A stretch of DNA of 64,000 nt from Novipirellula aureliae (lineage in GTDB: Bacteria; Planctomycetota; Planctomycetia; Pirellulales; Pirellulaceae): positions 682,001 to 746,000 of the forward strand of contig NZ_SJPY01000003.1 in the NCBI RefSeq assembly GCF_007860185.1, written 5' to 3'. Numbering within the stretch: position 1 is the first letter of the stretch; each line of letters begins with the position of its first letter. The notes below the pieces were generated by a model. It was not told the origin of the DNA. It worked only from the letters and a program-made list of their open reading frames with translations, and did not search any database. Shown here piece after piece: positions 1 through 9,849 of the stretch. A program made the position numbers and the translations under genes.

Positions 1-878
1 GCGGCATCGCCGACGGCATAGATATCAGGATCAGCGGTTTGCATGTAGTCGTTCGTCAAAATACCTCCCGTCGCTCCAAGTTCTAAGCCTGCGTCGACAG
101 CTAACGACACGTTCGGTCGAACACCGATCCCCAGAACCACCAAGTCGGTTTCGATTTGCGTCCCATCGCCAAGAATCACCGCGGTTGCTCGGTTGTCATC
201 GTCCGTAATGATTTCGGTAATCCCGCGACCGAGAAACAGTGACACTCCTTTACTCAACGCTTCGCTTGCGATCGGTGCAGCCATCTCAGCATCAAGCAAT
301 GGCAAAACCTGCGGTTGCAATTCAACAAGCGATGTTTCGATGCTCCGATGAATCAATTGTTCGACCATTTCAAGGCCGATGTAACCAGCACCGACGACGA
401 CTGCTTTCCTAGTCGCTTGGGCATCGACGATCGCCTTGATGCGGTCCATATCGTCCAGATTCCGCAGCGTTAAGACATTCGATGCATCGGCACCAGTGAT
501 GGGTGGATGAATAGGCGAGGCACCTGGAGCCAGGATCAACTTATCATAATCGATCCAAATCCTTTCCCCGGAATCACGGCGGAGCACTTCAACACGCTTC
601 TTTTGACGATCGATCGAGACCGCTTCATGACGTGTGCGAACATCGATCCGAAATCGTTTGGCCAGAAATTCGGCGGATGCGACCACAAGTTCGGAGCGAT
701 CTTCGATCTCGCCACCGATATGATAGGGCAGGCCACAATTGGCAAACGAAACATCGCTGTCTTTTTCCAAAAGAATGATATCAGCGTGCTCGTTCATTCG
801 CCGTGCTCGCGTTGCCGCAGAGGCTCCGCCTGCAACGCCACCAACGATCACAATTTTGCAGCCATCGTTCTTTGTCAT
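1..878 (-). CDS. FAD/NAD(P)-dependent disulfide oxidoreductase, CoA-disulfide-reductase-like (C-terminus beyond window)
   Basis: Reading the minus strand from the ATG at 876-878 gives 292 codons without a stop up to the window edge. The N-terminus has a Rossmann FAD-binding motif (IVGGVAGGASAATRARR, about residues 11-27), then FANCGLPYHIGG with Cys48 at the place of the redox-active cysteine of CoA-disulfide reductase and NADH oxidase/peroxidase enzymes. A second Rossmann motif (VVGAGYIGLEM) would bind NAD(P)H, and the visible end (YAVGDAA) is the second FAD-contact motif. In this family a single cysteine reduces CoA disulfide, persulfide or peroxide with NAD(P)H. Some members carry a C-terminal rhodanese domain, which would lie outside the window. 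Family assignment is firm; the substrate is inferred. Confidence 0.88.
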   Translation of the reverse strand, partial: MTKNDGCKIVIVGGVAGGASAATRARRMNEHADIILLEKDSDVSFANCGLPYHIGGEIEDRSELVVASAEFLAKRFRIDVRTRHEAVSIDRQKKRVEVLRRDSGERIWIDYDKLILAPGASPIHPPITGADASNVLTLRNLDDMDRIKAIVDAQATRKAVVVGAGYIGLEMVEQLIHRSIETSLVELQPQVLPLLDAEMAAPIASEALSKGVSLFLGRGITEIITDDDNRATAVILGDGTQIETDLVVLGIGVRPNVSLAVDAGLELGATGGILTNDYMQTADPDIYAVGDA

Positions 879-1319
879 CTGAATGTTCCCTATTCTTCTT
901 TTAAGTTTTTCGTAATCGCGATTGTCGCTCGGCTCTCCGTGCGGAAAGCGGCGTCGCCTGGGGAGCGAAAATTGGACCGGAAACCACCGGTAAACGCCGC
1001 CAGCCCACCGAGCCGAACGACATTGTGGCGTTCGCCGCCTTGCGAATCACCGATTGGGTTTTCCCAAGAGATCGCATCGCTGTCAATATATCGTCACCTG
1101 GTGACATGTTGATATAATTGTTTTTTGTTTTTTTGTTCCGCCACATGAACCAATAAAGTTCGGAGAGGCCGCGTCATGCGTCTCGTCACTAGGCTGGCGT
1201 CTTGCCATGGAATGCTGGCAGGCAACCGCCTTTTCACGCTGCAAGAGACGGGGGGGCAAGCTCTCTTCCAAGCGGACGATCAGCTAGCCGTTTTTCATTT
1301 GGGCCGCTAAATTGGAAGG
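879..1319. promoter_or_regulatory. Divergent intergenic region with a short palindrome
   Basis: This 441-bp stretch separates the leftward flavoprotein gene from rightward folK and must hold both promoters. A perfect inverted repeat GTCACC-T-GGTGAC lies at 1093-1105, just before an AT-rich run (about 1110-1138), and could be a regulator site. Open frames here do not resemble any family I know. Confidence 0.35.
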
Positions 1320-2246
1320 ATGGACGTCCCCTCCCATACATGCCGATCAGAAAGACCGACGGAAAGACCGGTAGCCCAGTGCTTGGTTAGCTTTGGCAGC
1401 AACCTGGGTCACCGGAAAACCGTCATCGCCGAAGCAGCCCGTCAGATCGCCGATTCACCATTTGCACAGTCCTTTGCGGCGAGTCGGTTGTTTGAAACGC
1501 CACCCATCGGTGGCCCCGATGGGCAGGAGCCGTTTCTGAATGCGGCAGCCGCTTTTGAAACGACCGCCAGTGCTCGAGAAATATTGACGCTGCTACAATC
1601 GGTGGAAGAGCAACTAGGTCGCCAGAGGCTCCAGCGGTGGAGTGCTCGATCGATCGACCTCGACGTGATTTTACATGGACAATTGATCGGCTTTCAATCG
1701 GCTTTGATTGTTCCGCACCCTCGCTACACCGCTCGCCAATTTGTTTTGCAACCCGCCTGCGATGTGGCAGAGCATTACTGCGATCCTCGGTTTGGTTGGA
1801 CCATCGGCCAACTGGCGCGGCACTTGTCGGCAGGTCACCCTTCCATTTCGCTCGTCGGATCCGACCACGCAACGCGTCGACTGTTGTGCAAACGACTTGC
1901 CGTGGAGCACGGGATTCCCACATTCGGAGTTTCCGACAAAATCGACGGACCTAGAACCCCCCCAAGTGGGTCGTGGGTCAGCGAGAGCCCTCCCCCGCTA
2001 CCCGAAAACCGAACGATCGAGTCCACATCGGACGGCAGCTTACCGCGTCTGATTGCTCGGGTGAGCCGGACAACCGCCAAAACCCGCTGGCCCGCCCCCC
2101 ATTTGATTTGGCCATCCACCACTCGCTGGCCAGAATACCGGTTGGAGATTGATGACCTCGACTGGGCCGTGAAGGAGCTTTCGTCGGCAATTGATTCAAT
2201 GCGTTGTCCGGTCCGCCCGGTCTCGTCCGACGGGCTCTGGTATTAA
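1320..2246 (+). CDS. folK: 2-amino-4-hydroxy-6-hydroxymethyldihydropteridine pyrophosphokinase with C-terminal extension
   Basis: FolK transfers pyrophosphate from ATP to hydroxymethyldihydropterin in folate synthesis, in the cytoplasm. Residues about 22-165 show the family pattern: SFGSNLGHR near the start, FETPPIGGPDGQEPFLNAA, and the signature R106-W107-S-A-R-S-I-D113-L-D115, whose two aspartates bind magnesium. HPPK proteins are usually 150-180 residues; this one has 308. The extra 120-140 residues are of uncertain nature: they begin with a stretch (SLVGSDHATRRLLCKRLA) faintly like a nucleotide-binding loop and end in a Pro/Ser-rich tail. The ATG at 1320 is the first good start; no clear ribosome site precedes it. 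FolK identity is secure, the tail's role unknown. Confidence 0.85.
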   Translation: MDVPSHTCRSERPTERPVAQCLVSFGSNLGHRKTVIAEAARQIADSPFAQSFAASRLFETPPIGGPDGQEPFLNAAAAFETTASAREILTLLQSVEEQLGRQRLQRWSARSIDLDVILHGQLIGFQSALIVPHPRYTARQFVLQPACDVAEHYCDPRFGWTIGQLARHLSAGHPSISLVGSDHATRRLLCKRLAVEHGIPTFGVSDKIDGPRTPPSGSWVSESPPPLPENRTIESTSDGSLPRLIARVSRTTAKTRWPAPHLIWPSTTRWPEYRLEIDDLDWAVKELSSAIDSMRCPVRPVSSDGLWY

Positions 2247-2310
2247 GTAGCGTAAGCTTCCAGCTTGCGATTTGCGGTTAGGGAACGCAAGCTGGAAGTT
2301 TACGCCACGA
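2247..2310. repeat. Paired triloop hairpins after folK
   Basis: Two hairpins face each other. CGTAAGCT-TCC-AGCTTGCG (2251-2269) folds with 8 pairs (one G-T wobble) around a TCC triloop; the second (2286-2304, arms around GGA) is an imperfect inverted copy of the first. Together they could also form a larger stem acting as a transcription terminator for folK. The core matches the hairpins in the long repeat arrays elsewhere in the window. Confidence 0.6.
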
Positions 2311-2312
2311 AC

Positions 2313-2379
2313 CCCTCCTCCCCAGTGATATGCGACAGAATGTCCCCCTCCTCCCCAACGACATGCGACAGAATGTCGC
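2313..2379. repeat. Two tandem copies of a ~32-bp unit
   Basis: The block CTCCTCCCCA followed by R-Y-GA-Y-ATGCGACAGAATGTC occurs twice in direct succession, differing at only a few positions, about 170 bp before actA. Function unknown; it may be leader sequence of the respiratory operon or a small repeat remnant. The rest of 2380-2551 shows nothing recognisable. Confidence 0.55.
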
Positions 2380-2551
2380 ACTTCACTTTTCAAGGCTGGC
2401 AATTGTGCTCCATACCGCACAATGATATCCTGGGCCAAAAATGGTGCCTGCCTGCGACAATTTTATCCAGTCTGGTTGCAACAGAGACCGTTTTTCGGTG
2501 AAATTCTTGTCCGGTTTCTGCTCGACGTGCTTACAAACGTGGCTTTCATAG

Positions 2552-3244
2552 ATGATGCAACGGTTCCTCTTCCCACGCTGGGTCAATCGCTTTCTTCTCG
2601 TCCTGCTTGCTGCTGCCGTCGGTGGTGGTTTATTCGCTGGTGCGATGGGCGGTTTGGCGACTGATCCCGAAACCCTGAACATTGGTTACAAACCGACTCA
2701 GCCGGTGCCGTTTAGCCATGCGATGCACGCGGGCCAGTTAAAGATGGATTGTCGCTATTGCCACAACACGGTTTTCGAGGCCGCTCATGCCGCCGTGCCG
2801 CCAACGGCAACCTGTATCAATTGTCACAGTCCTGCGGACATCCAAGGCGTTACCGCGTTGTCAGCGGTGCGTGCCGACAGCGAAAAGCTCGACCCGATTC
2901 ACGAGAGCTGGGAAACGGGCAAAAGCGTTGCTTGGAAACGGATCCACAACCTGCCTGAGTTCGTCTATTTCAACCATGCCGCCCATGTTAACTCGGGTGT
3001 CAGTTGCAAGAGTTGTCACGGACGCGTCGATCAAATGGAAGTGGTGTACCAGCACGAGCCATTGTCGATGGCATGGTGCATTGAATGTCACCGCAACCCC
3101 GATCCTCATTTGCGTCCGATCGAGGAGGTTACCAACCTCGGTTGGCAACCGCCGGAGGGTTGGGATCAAGAAGCGTTTGCGAAAGAACAGCGGGAAACGT
3201 TGAATATCAACCCGCAAGTCCATTGTGCTGTTTGTCATCGTTAG
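2552..3244 (+). CDS. actA: Alternative complex III, pentaheme cytochrome c subunit ActA
   Basis: First gene of the respiratory operon. The 230-residue protein begins with a membrane anchor or signal segment (residues about 12-34) and carries five CxxCH haem-c motifs: CRYCH (67-71), CINCH, CKSCH, CIECH and a final CAVCH four residues from the end. Five haems and this gene order match ActA of alternative complex III, the quinol:cytochrome c oxidoreductase that replaces cytochrome bc1 in many Planctomycetes and Bacteroidetes. ActA passes electrons on the periplasmic side towards the monohaem subunit. Two ATGs (2552 and 2555) are adjacent and either may be used. Confidence 0.93.
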   Translation: MMQRFLFPRWVNRFLLVLLAAAVGGGLFAGAMGGLATDPETLNIGYKPTQPVPFSHAMHAGQLKMDCRYCHNTVFEAAHAAVPPTATCINCHSPADIQGVTALSAVRADSEKLDPIHESWETGKSVAWKRIHNLPEFVYFNHAAHVNSGVSCKSCHGRVDQMEVVYQHEPLSMAWCIECHRNPDPHLRPIEEVTNLGWQPPEGWDQEAFAKEQRETLNINPQVHCAVCHR

Positions 3245-3288
3245 AAAACAAAGCTAGTCCGTCACCGCCTCCACACGTATTCTTCTTA

Positions 3289-6200
3289 ATGAATTTATAT
3301 TCGATATCAGGCCTCAAGAAATCTGGCTCTAACAAGGACCTGGTCTCTGGCCCCGCCGTTTCAGCATCCGCGGTCTCCGATTCCTCGAGCGAATCGTCCG
3401 CAGTCGCCAGGGCATCTGAGAAAGTGGTTGCTCCTAAGTCTCGCTATTGGCGAAGCTTGTCGGAATTACAGGACCGCGAGGATTTTCAGCAATATATCGA
3501 CCGAGAGTTTCCTGTTGCTGCCTCGGAGTTCCCCGAGGGTGTTTCGCGTCGCCGATGGATGCAGCTCATGGGCGCTTCGCTGGCGGTCGCCGGTGCAACC
3601 GGTTGTCGCTACCCCGAAGAAACAATCGCTCCTTTTGTGATTCGTCCCGACGGTCGCGTGCCCGGAGAGTCCTATAGCCGAGCAACCAACTTCGAATTGG
3701 CTGGTCGCGTCTACAACTTGCTAATCAGTTGTGTGGATGGTCGTCCGGTCAAGGTCGAGCCCAACACCGAGCATCCGACGGGCAGCGGCACCGATACTTA
3801 CGCCCAAGCATGCATGCTTGGCTTGTACGATCCCGATCGCGCTCGTGGCGACGAGGGTTTCCTGATTCGCATGGGCGAGAAACGTCGCGAACAAGCGACC
3901 TGGGACGACTTCATCCCTTATGGCAAGGCATTGATTCGCACCGCTGCGCAATCGGACGAAGGTTCGAAATTAGCGGTTTTAATGACACCGACGGCATCGC
4001 CATCCGTGGTTCGGATGTTGGCGGCATTGAAAGAGAAATGTCCTTCGGCAACGATCGCCGCGTTCGACGGCGTGCATGGCGATGCGATGCGGGCGGCAAC
4101 GAAACAAGTGTTCGGCAAACCAGCGACCCAAGTACTCGACCTGGCCAAGGCGAAAGTGATCTTGACGCTACAGTCCGATATTCTCGGCAGTGATCCCGGA
4201 ATGCTGAACAACTCGCGTACATTCGCCGAGGCACGCAACCCGCTCGATGAAGAGAAGGGGATGAGTCGTTTGTATGTCGTCGAGGGCGGCTACACGACGA
4301 CCGGAACGATGGCCGATTCGCGATTGGCCCTACGTCCAAGCCAAATGCCTGCTTTCCTAAGCGAACTCGCTCGGCGAATCGACAAGCTGGCCGCCGAAAA
4401 CGCGAACGAAGAAGAATCGGTTGCCGAAGAACGTGTTTCGTTTGACGAACTGAAAACGCATACCGAGCGGATGGAGCGGTACCTTGAGGTCTTGGCCAAA
4501 GATATCGCTGCGGCTGGTTCGGATGCCGTCGTGGTCGTCGGTGAGCACCTTGGCGCCGAAGCGATTGCTGCTGGGATCGCGTTGAATAAGAAGCTTGGTT
4601 CCTACGGCACGCTCCAAAACTTCACGCCGACCGTTGATGGCGACCTTGGTGATTACGCCACGCTTGAGGAACTTGTTGAAAAGATCGACAACGGCGAAGT
4701 CGATTCGTTGATTGTGCTTGGCGGCAATCCGGTGGCAACCGCACCGGGCAATGTTGATATCGCTTCGGCGATCGGCAAGCTCGATCATTCGATCTACCTG
4801 GGCGAATACGATGATGAAACCGGATACATTTGCGATTGGTCGCTGCCGTTAGCTCACCCACTTGAATCATGGGGTGACGTGGTCAACGACCATGGTACCT
4901 ACGGTGTTTGCCAACCGCAAATCTTGCCATTGCTTGGTGGCCGGCCCGTTATTGAAGTCTTGGCGACGATTTTGGGTGAAAAGGAAACCGAGGGCAGTGC
5001 AATCGTTCGACGAACCGCGGAGGCGATTGGTGGTGCATCGCTGAGCGAGCGGCAATGGCGAAAACTTCTGCACGATGGTTATTCCGACGAGATAGCGTTC
5101 GGTGGCGATGAGTTGACTCCCAATGTCGAGTTCAAACCGTTGACGGACGAGACGCCGGTTGCTGTCGAGGTGGATGCGATCGACAAGAACGATTTCGAGG
5201 TCCTCTTTGTCCCAGCCGATGGGATTTATGATGGTCGCTTCGCCAACAACGGTTGGCTGCAAGAACTGCCGCAAACATTGACAAAACTGACATGGGACAA
5301 CGCGGCTCTACTGAGTCCGTCGTCCGCTAAGTTGCTCGGCGTTCGCCATGGGCAAATGATTGCACTTCGTCAAGACGGGGATCCACTTGAATTGCCAGTG
5401 TACGAATTGCCTGGCTGTGCGCCCGGCGTTGTAACGATCGCCATTGGCTACGGGCGAGAACGCGCCGGAATGGTTGGCGGCTATACCGAAGAAGATGTGC
5501 CGGTCGCCGGGACGGATATCAATCCACTCCGCAATAGCCGTTCCATGCTATTGATGACCGAGGTCGAAGCTCGCCCGCGATTCCGCGATTATGAATTGGC
5601 GACGACTCAGAACCATTGGGCGATCGACGAACGTGGCCGCGATGAAACCGAGAAGCGTAGTTTTTCACTCGTTCGCGAAGGCACCGTAGCGTTGCTGAAG
5701 AAAGTGCCGCAGTTCGCGGAGGTCAAAGGCCCGCACGTTCCTGCCGTCGGACGCAACGATTCCGGTTCACTGTGGCGTGAACCGATCAATGAAATCGAAG
5801 AAGAACATCCCAAAGTGCCTCAGTGGGGCATGTCGATCGACCTGACCAAATGCACTGGGTGTAATGCGTGCGTGGTCGCTTGCCAAAGTGAAAACAACAT
5901 ACCGATCGTTGGCAAAGAGCAAATTCTCAACAGCCGCGAAATGCATTGGATCCGGATTGACCGCTATTTCCAAGGCGACGAAGAAAACGCAGATGTGGTG
6001 CAGCAACCGGTTGCCTGTATGCACTGTGAAACCGCGCCATGCGAGCAGGTTTGCCCCGTCGCGGCAACGGTGCACACCGACGACGGCATCAACGCGATGA
6101 CGTACAACCGTTGTATTGGAACTCGCTATTGTGCCAACAACTGTCCCTTCAAGGTGCGGCGGTTTAACTACTTCGACTACAACAAAGACGTCGGCGTTGG

Positions 6201-6720
6201 CTACGGGATCGACGCCTACCCGAGTTCGATCGAAGCAGCCAATCGCCATCTGCAGGCGTTGGTAATGAACCCCGAAGTGACGGTTCGTGGTCGTGGGGTC
6301 ATGGAAAAATGCACGTACTGTATCCAACGGGTTGAGAAGGCCAAAATCCAAGCGCGCAAAGATGGCGGACGTCCGATTGCCGATGGTGACATCGTGACCG
6401 CTTGCCAAGCATCGTGCCCAACCACGGCGATCGAGTTTGGCAATGTAGCCGATCCCAACTCGAAGGTTTCAAAACTTCATGCCGACCCACGCAATTACGG
6501 TCTGCTGTCGCAGTTGAACCTCAAGCCGAGAACCCAGTATTTGGCTCGAGTCCGCAATCCGCATCCCTCGCTTATGACGCGTGCTCAGATCGAAGATTTG
6601 GCACAGATCCAAGAGCCGCATACTGAGCATGAGCATTCGGGGCATGAGCATACTGAGCATGAGCACAAAGATGACCTCGAAGCGGGTGAGCACATCACGG
6701 ATACGGAAACGGAAAGCTAA
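3289..6720 (+). CDS. actB: Alternative complex III, molybdopterin-oxidoreductase-like iron-sulfur subunit ActB
   Basis: The ATG at 3289 lies 44 bp after actA stops; an open frame reaching back to 3085 overlaps actA and is not used. The 1,143-residue product has a twin-arginine signal ([21 protein letters not shown], about residues 85-105) ending in a lipobox-like GATGC, a molybdopterin-oxidoreductase-like middle, and a ferredoxin-like part from about residue 850. There the cluster ligands appear in order: [39 protein letters not shown] and CTYC...CQASCP, the pattern for three [4Fe-4S] and one [3Fe-4S] clusters. The ActB family lacks molybdenum. The last 35 residues are an unusual His/Glu-rich tail (EHEH units). 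Confidence 0.93.
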   Translation: MNLYSISGLKKSGSNKDLVSGPAVSASAVSDSSSESSAVARASEKVVAPKSRYWRSLSELQDREDFQQYIDREFPVAASEFPEGVSRRRWMQLMGASLAVAGATGCRYPEETIAPFVIRPDGRVPGESYSRATNFELAGRVYNLLISCVDGRPVKVEPNTEHPTGSGTDTYAQACMLGLYDPDRARGDEGFLIRMGEKRREQATWDDFIPYGKALIRTAAQSDEGSKLAVLMTPTASPSVVRMLAALKEKCPSATIAAFDGVHGDAMRAATKQVFGKPATQVLDLAKAKVILTLQSDILGSDPGMLNNSRTFAEARNPLDEEKGMSRLYVVEGGYTTTGTMADSRLALRPSQMPAFLSELARRIDKLAAENANEEESVAEERVSFDELKTHTERMERYLEVLAKDIAAAGSDAVVVVGEHLGAEAIAAGIALNKKLGSYGTLQNFTPTVDGDLGDYATLEELVEKIDNGEVDSLIVLGGNPVATAPGNVDIASAIGKLDHSIYLGEYDDETGYICDWSLPLAHPLESWGDVVNDHGTYGVCQPQILPLLGGRPVIEVLATILGEKETEGSAIVRRTAEAIGGASLSERQWRKLLHDGYSDEIAFGGDELTPNVEFKPLTDETPVAVEVDAIDKNDFEVLFVPADGIYDGRFANNGWLQELPQTLTKLTWDNAALLSPSSAKLLGVRHGQMIALRQDGDPLELPVYELPGCAPGVVTIAIGYGRERAGMVGGYTEEDVPVAGTDINPLRNSRSMLLMTEVEARPRFRDYELATTQNHWAIDERGRDETEKRSFSLVREGTVALLKKVPQFAEVKGPHVPAVGRNDSGSLWREPINEIEEEHPKVPQWGMSIDLTKCTGCNACVVACQSENNIPIVGKEQILNSREMHWIRIDRYFQGDEENADVVQQPVACMHCETAPCEQVCPVAATVHTDDGINAMTYNRCIGTRYCANNCPFKVRRFNYFDYNKDVGVGYGIDAYPSSIEAANRHLQALVMNPEVTVRGRGVMEKCTYCIQRVEKAKIQARKDGGRPIADGDIVTACQASCPTTAIEFGNVADPNSKVSKLHADPRNYGLLSQLNLKPRTQYLARVRNPHPSLMTRAQIEDLAQIQEPHTEHEHSGHEHTEHEHKDDLEAGEHITDTETES

Positions 6721-6779
6721 CCGCTAAGCTGGCAGAATCATTTTTTCAAATTTCCTCCTTCAAACTTCAAACTTCAAAT

Positions 6780-8183
6780 ATGTCCCTAGCCATCCCAAAC
6801 GGATTGGACAATACCAAGGAACGTCCTGGCCAACGTGCTCCGTTGGTCCTTGGCGATACGACTTATCACGATATAACCGAAACGGTATGTCGTGTGGCCG
6901 AGCGTCCACCGGGTGCAAATTGGTTCGCCGGTTTCTTGGTCGCATTCGCACTGATGAATTTGCTCGGCGTTTGCATCGCTTATCTGATTTACACCGGGGT
7001 GGGTGTTTGGGGTAATGCGGCCCCCGTTTTCTGGGGTTGGCCGATTGTCAACTTCGTTTTCTGGGTTGGTATTGGTCACGCGGGCACGTTGATTAGTGCG
7101 ATTTTGTTCCTGTTCCGCCAAGAGTGGCGAACGAGTATCAATCGGGCGGCGGAGGCGATGACGATTTTTGCCGTCGCTTGTGCGGGAACGTTTCCGGGCA
7201 TCCACGTTGGTCGAGCGTGGTTGGCTTTCTGGTTGGCCCCCTATCCCAGTTTGAATCTTTGGATGTGGCCACAATTCCGCAGCCCGCTTCTGTGGGACGT
7301 GTTTGCGGTCAGTACGTATGGGACGGTCTCGCTGCTGTTTTGGTACATGGGAATGGTGCCCGACTTGGCAACGTTCCGCGATCGATCAAAGAACAAATGG
7401 CGACGAATGGCATATGGTATTCTGGCGCTTGGTTGGAGCGGTTCGTCACGGCATTGGATGCGTTACGAGAAGGCGTATGCATTGTTAGCAGCATTCGCGG
7501 CTCCGCTGGTTTTGTCCGTTCACACGATCGTTTCCTTTGACTTTGCGGTTTCGCAGGTCCCCGGTTGGCACACGACGATCTTCCCACCTTACTTCGTTGC
7601 CGGAGCGATCTTTAGCGGCTTTGCGATGGTGTTGACTTTGATGGTTCCCGCTCGATCGATGCTGGGGCTAGAGAAATTGATCACGATTCGTCACCTCGAG
7701 AACATGTGCAAGATCATCTTGGCGACGGGTTCGATCGTCGGCTTGGCGTACGGAACCGAGTTCTTTATCGCCTGGTATGGACAAGTTCCTGAAGAGCAAT
7801 TCGCGTTTTTGAACCGAGCACTTGGGCCTTATTGGTGGGCCTATTTGACGATGGTCTCTTGTAATGTTTTAAGTCCACAATTGTTCTGGTTCAAGAAATT
7901 CCGCACCACACCTGTTTTGATTGTGATCGTTTGTATTTTTGTCAACATCGGCATGTGGTTCGAACGATTCGTGATTGTGGTCACTAGTTTGTCGCGTGAT
8001 TATCTTCCGAGTGCTTGGTCCTACTTCTCGCCGACCTGGGTCGACTGGGCGATGTTGATCGGTTCCTTTGGGTTGTTTTTCACGCTCTTCCTGTTGTTCT
8101 GCAAGTTGATGCCAGTGATCAACATGGCAGAAACGAAAGCGACATTGGCGAAACAATATCACATGGCACATGAGCAAGAATAA
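6780..8183 (+). CDS. actC: Alternative complex III, NrfD/PsrC-type membrane subunit ActC
   Basis: A 467-residue polytopic membrane protein of the NrfD/PsrC family with about ten predicted helices, following actB after a 59-bp gap that contains a short tandem repeat (TTCAAAC, three times) directly before the ATG. In alternative complex III, ActC is the quinol-binding integral subunit that docks ActB. Motifs typical of the family are visible ([21 protein letters not shown], with the glycine/histidine pair near residue 100; [22 protein letters not shown] near residue 250). The start lacks a recognisable ribosome site. The last codons overlap the next gene by 14 bp, suggesting translational coupling. 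Confidence 0.92.
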   Translation: MSLAIPNGLDNTKERPGQRAPLVLGDTTYHDITETVCRVAERPPGANWFAGFLVAFALMNLLGVCIAYLIYTGVGVWGNAAPVFWGWPIVNFVFWVGIGHAGTLISAILFLFRQEWRTSINRAAEAMTIFAVACAGTFPGIHVGRAWLAFWLAPYPSLNLWMWPQFRSPLLWDVFAVSTYGTVSLLFWYMGMVPDLATFRDRSKNKWRRMAYGILALGWSGSSRHWMRYEKAYALLAAFAAPLVLSVHTIVSFDFAVSQVPGWHTTIFPPYFVAGAIFSGFAMVLTLMVPARSMLGLEKLITIRHLENMCKIILATGSIVGLAYGTEFFIAWYGQVPEEQFAFLNRALGPYWWAYLTMVSCNVLSPQLFWFKKFRTTPVLIVIVCIFVNIGMWFERFVIVVTSLSRDYLPSAWSYFSPTWVDWAMLIGSFGLFFTLFLLFCKLMPVINMAETKATLAKQYHMAHEQE

Positions 8184-9624
8184 CGAAAATAGTATGTCTG
8201 ACGATAACAACACGAAGAAAGTCCACGGGACCGTTGCCGAGTACACTTCGGTCGACACGCTGCTCGATGCGTGCCGGCGGATCCGTGATGCTGGCTATAC
8301 GAAAACGGATGCGTTCACGCCATTTCCTGTGCATGGGATTGATGCGGCACTCGGTATCAAACCGACCAAGTTACCTTGGATCGCTCTTGCTGGGGGACTA
8401 ACCGGATTGACGATCGCCCTGATGATGCAGATCTGGATGAATGGGATCAACTACCCGTACATCATCTCGGGTAAACCCTACATTTCACTTCCCGCATTCA
8501 TGCCGGTTGCGTTTGAGTTAACGATCTTGCTAGCGTCCTTTGGAACGTTCTTCGGCATGTGGGCTCTCAACGGCTTGCCGAAATTCAGCAACCCGATTTT
8601 CACCGATCCGCGATTTGATCGTGCGACCGACGATCGTTTCTTCTTGTACATCGATGCAAAAGATCAAAGCTACGATCAAGCGGGCGCCGAAAAATTGCTG
8701 GCTGATACGGGTACCGAATACATCAACACAGTCGTCGAAGATGATTCACCGACCCAGATCCCCAAGTTTTTAATCACGACGTTGATCACGGTCATCGCAT
8801 TGTCATTCATCCCGGCATTGATTTTGGCCCGGATGCGAGTAACGACCAGCAGCAAGCCACGTTTCCACATTTTCCCAGACATGGACTTTTCGCCGGCCCG
8901 TGATGCCCAGCAAACGACGACACTGTTTGCCGACAATCGCGCGATGCGACCGGATGTTCCTGGAACGATTGCCCGAGGCGACATGGAAGACGATCTTGAT
9001 TTCCTAACCGGAATCAAGATGGAATCATTGGCGTTGCAGCAAATCAACAAGGAACGTCAACTTGTCGCCTTGTATCCGCAAGGGGAGGATGAAGAGAAAC
9101 CGAGTGAAGCTGCAGCAGAGCAGGGGGATGGACCGGAGAAAAGTGTGATGGACACAACGCCCTGGGTCGAGACGAATCCAGTCGAGCTAACTTCACAATT
9201 TGTCCGACAGGGCCAGGCGCAGTTCAATATCTACTGTTCGACCTGTCATGGCAGAGACGGTCGTGGTAATGGGTTGGTTCATCAACGAGCTCAACAAATC
9301 ATGGCGTCGTCATGGATCCCGCCTGCATCGATGCACCAAGACACATTGTATTCGGATCAGTATCCCGATGGGAAGTTGTTCAATACGATCAGTAACGGCA
9401 TTCGAAAGATGCCTGGTTATGCCGGGCAGATTAAGGTTCGAGATCGCTGGGCGATCGTGGCTTATGTGCGAGCACTTCAACAAAGCCAAAACGCATCGCT
9501 TGATTTCGTTCCCGATTCGCAGCAAGAGACGATCAAGACTCGCAAGGCGGAGGTAGAAAAGATGCTCAAGGAGCAGGCCGAAGCCGAGAAGAAGAAGGAA
9601 CAAGAGCGAGCAACGAAAGCATAG
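8170..9624 (+). CDS. actDE: Alternative complex III, ActD (DUF3341) fused to ActE monohaem cytochrome c
   Basis: One 484-residue frame carries two subunits that are separate in many organisms. Residues 1-190 match ActD (DUF3341): a soluble start ([20 protein letters not shown]) and two membrane helices (about 70-95 and 110-135). A third helix near 200-215 leads to a cytochrome c domain with C356-S-T-C359-H360 and a likely axial Met in RKMPGYAG; this is ActE. The C-terminus is a Lys/Glu-rich coiled coil. Two starts are possible: ATG 8170, overlapping actC, or ATG 8194 (MSDDNN). No frame break lies between the halves, so it looks like a true fusion. Confidence 0.92.
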   Translation: MSKNNENSMSDDNNTKKVHGTVAEYTSVDTLLDACRRIRDAGYTKTDAFTPFPVHGIDAALGIKPTKLPWIALAGGLTGLTIALMMQIWMNGINYPYIISGKPYISLPAFMPVAFELTILLASFGTFFGMWALNGLPKFSNPIFTDPRFDRATDDRFFLYIDAKDQSYDQAGAEKLLADTGTEYINTVVEDDSPTQIPKFLITTLITVIALSFIPALILARMRVTTSSKPRFHIFPDMDFSPARDAQQTTTLFADNRAMRPDVPGTIARGDMEDDLDFLTGIKMESLALQQINKERQLVALYPQGEDEEKPSEAAAEQGDGPEKSVMDTTPWVETNPVELTSQFVRQGQAQFNIYCSTCHGRDGRGNGLVHQRAQQIMASSWIPPASMHQDTLYSDQYPDGKLFNTISNGIRKMPGYAGQIKVRDRWAIVAYVRALQQSQNASLDFVPDSQQETIKTRKAEVEKMLKEQAEAEKKKEQERATKA

Positions 9625-9811
9625 TAGCCCAGGCTTCCAGCCTGGGACACAACCCGTAGCCCAGGCTTCCAGCCTGGGACACAACCCCGTAGCCCAGGCT
9701 TCCAGCCTGGGACACAACCCGTAGCCCAGGCTTCCAGCCTGGGACACAACCGTAGCCCAGGCTTCCAGCCTGGGAAGAAAACCAAACCCAGGCTAGAAGC
9801 CTAGGCTACGA
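9625..9811. repeat. Five tandem hairpin repeats plus one inverted copy inside the operon
   Basis: Directly after the actDE stop, a 31-33-bp unit repeats five times, each containing CCCAGGCTTCCAGCCTGGG, a perfect 8-bp stem around TCC, joined by GACACAACC spacers. A sixth, diverged copy (CCCAGGCT-AGA-AGCCT) follows in the opposite sense at about 9786-9811. The array sits between two subunit genes of one complex, so it would be transcribed in the middle of the mRNA. Confidence 0.9.
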
Positions 9812-9849
9812 TTAACTGAAATTTTCACCTTATAAAACTGTTCATCGAG

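Noticed and set aside
507-1112. 201-codon plus-strand frame
   Set aside because: Opposite to the flavoprotein gene, whose Rossmann motifs are clear on the minus strand.
3085-3288. Upstream extension of actB
   Set aside because: Lies within the actA coding region; ATG 3289 fits the spacing and family.
5767-6408. 213-codon open frame antisense to actB
   Set aside because: Overlaps the conserved iron-sulfur region of actB; shadow frame.
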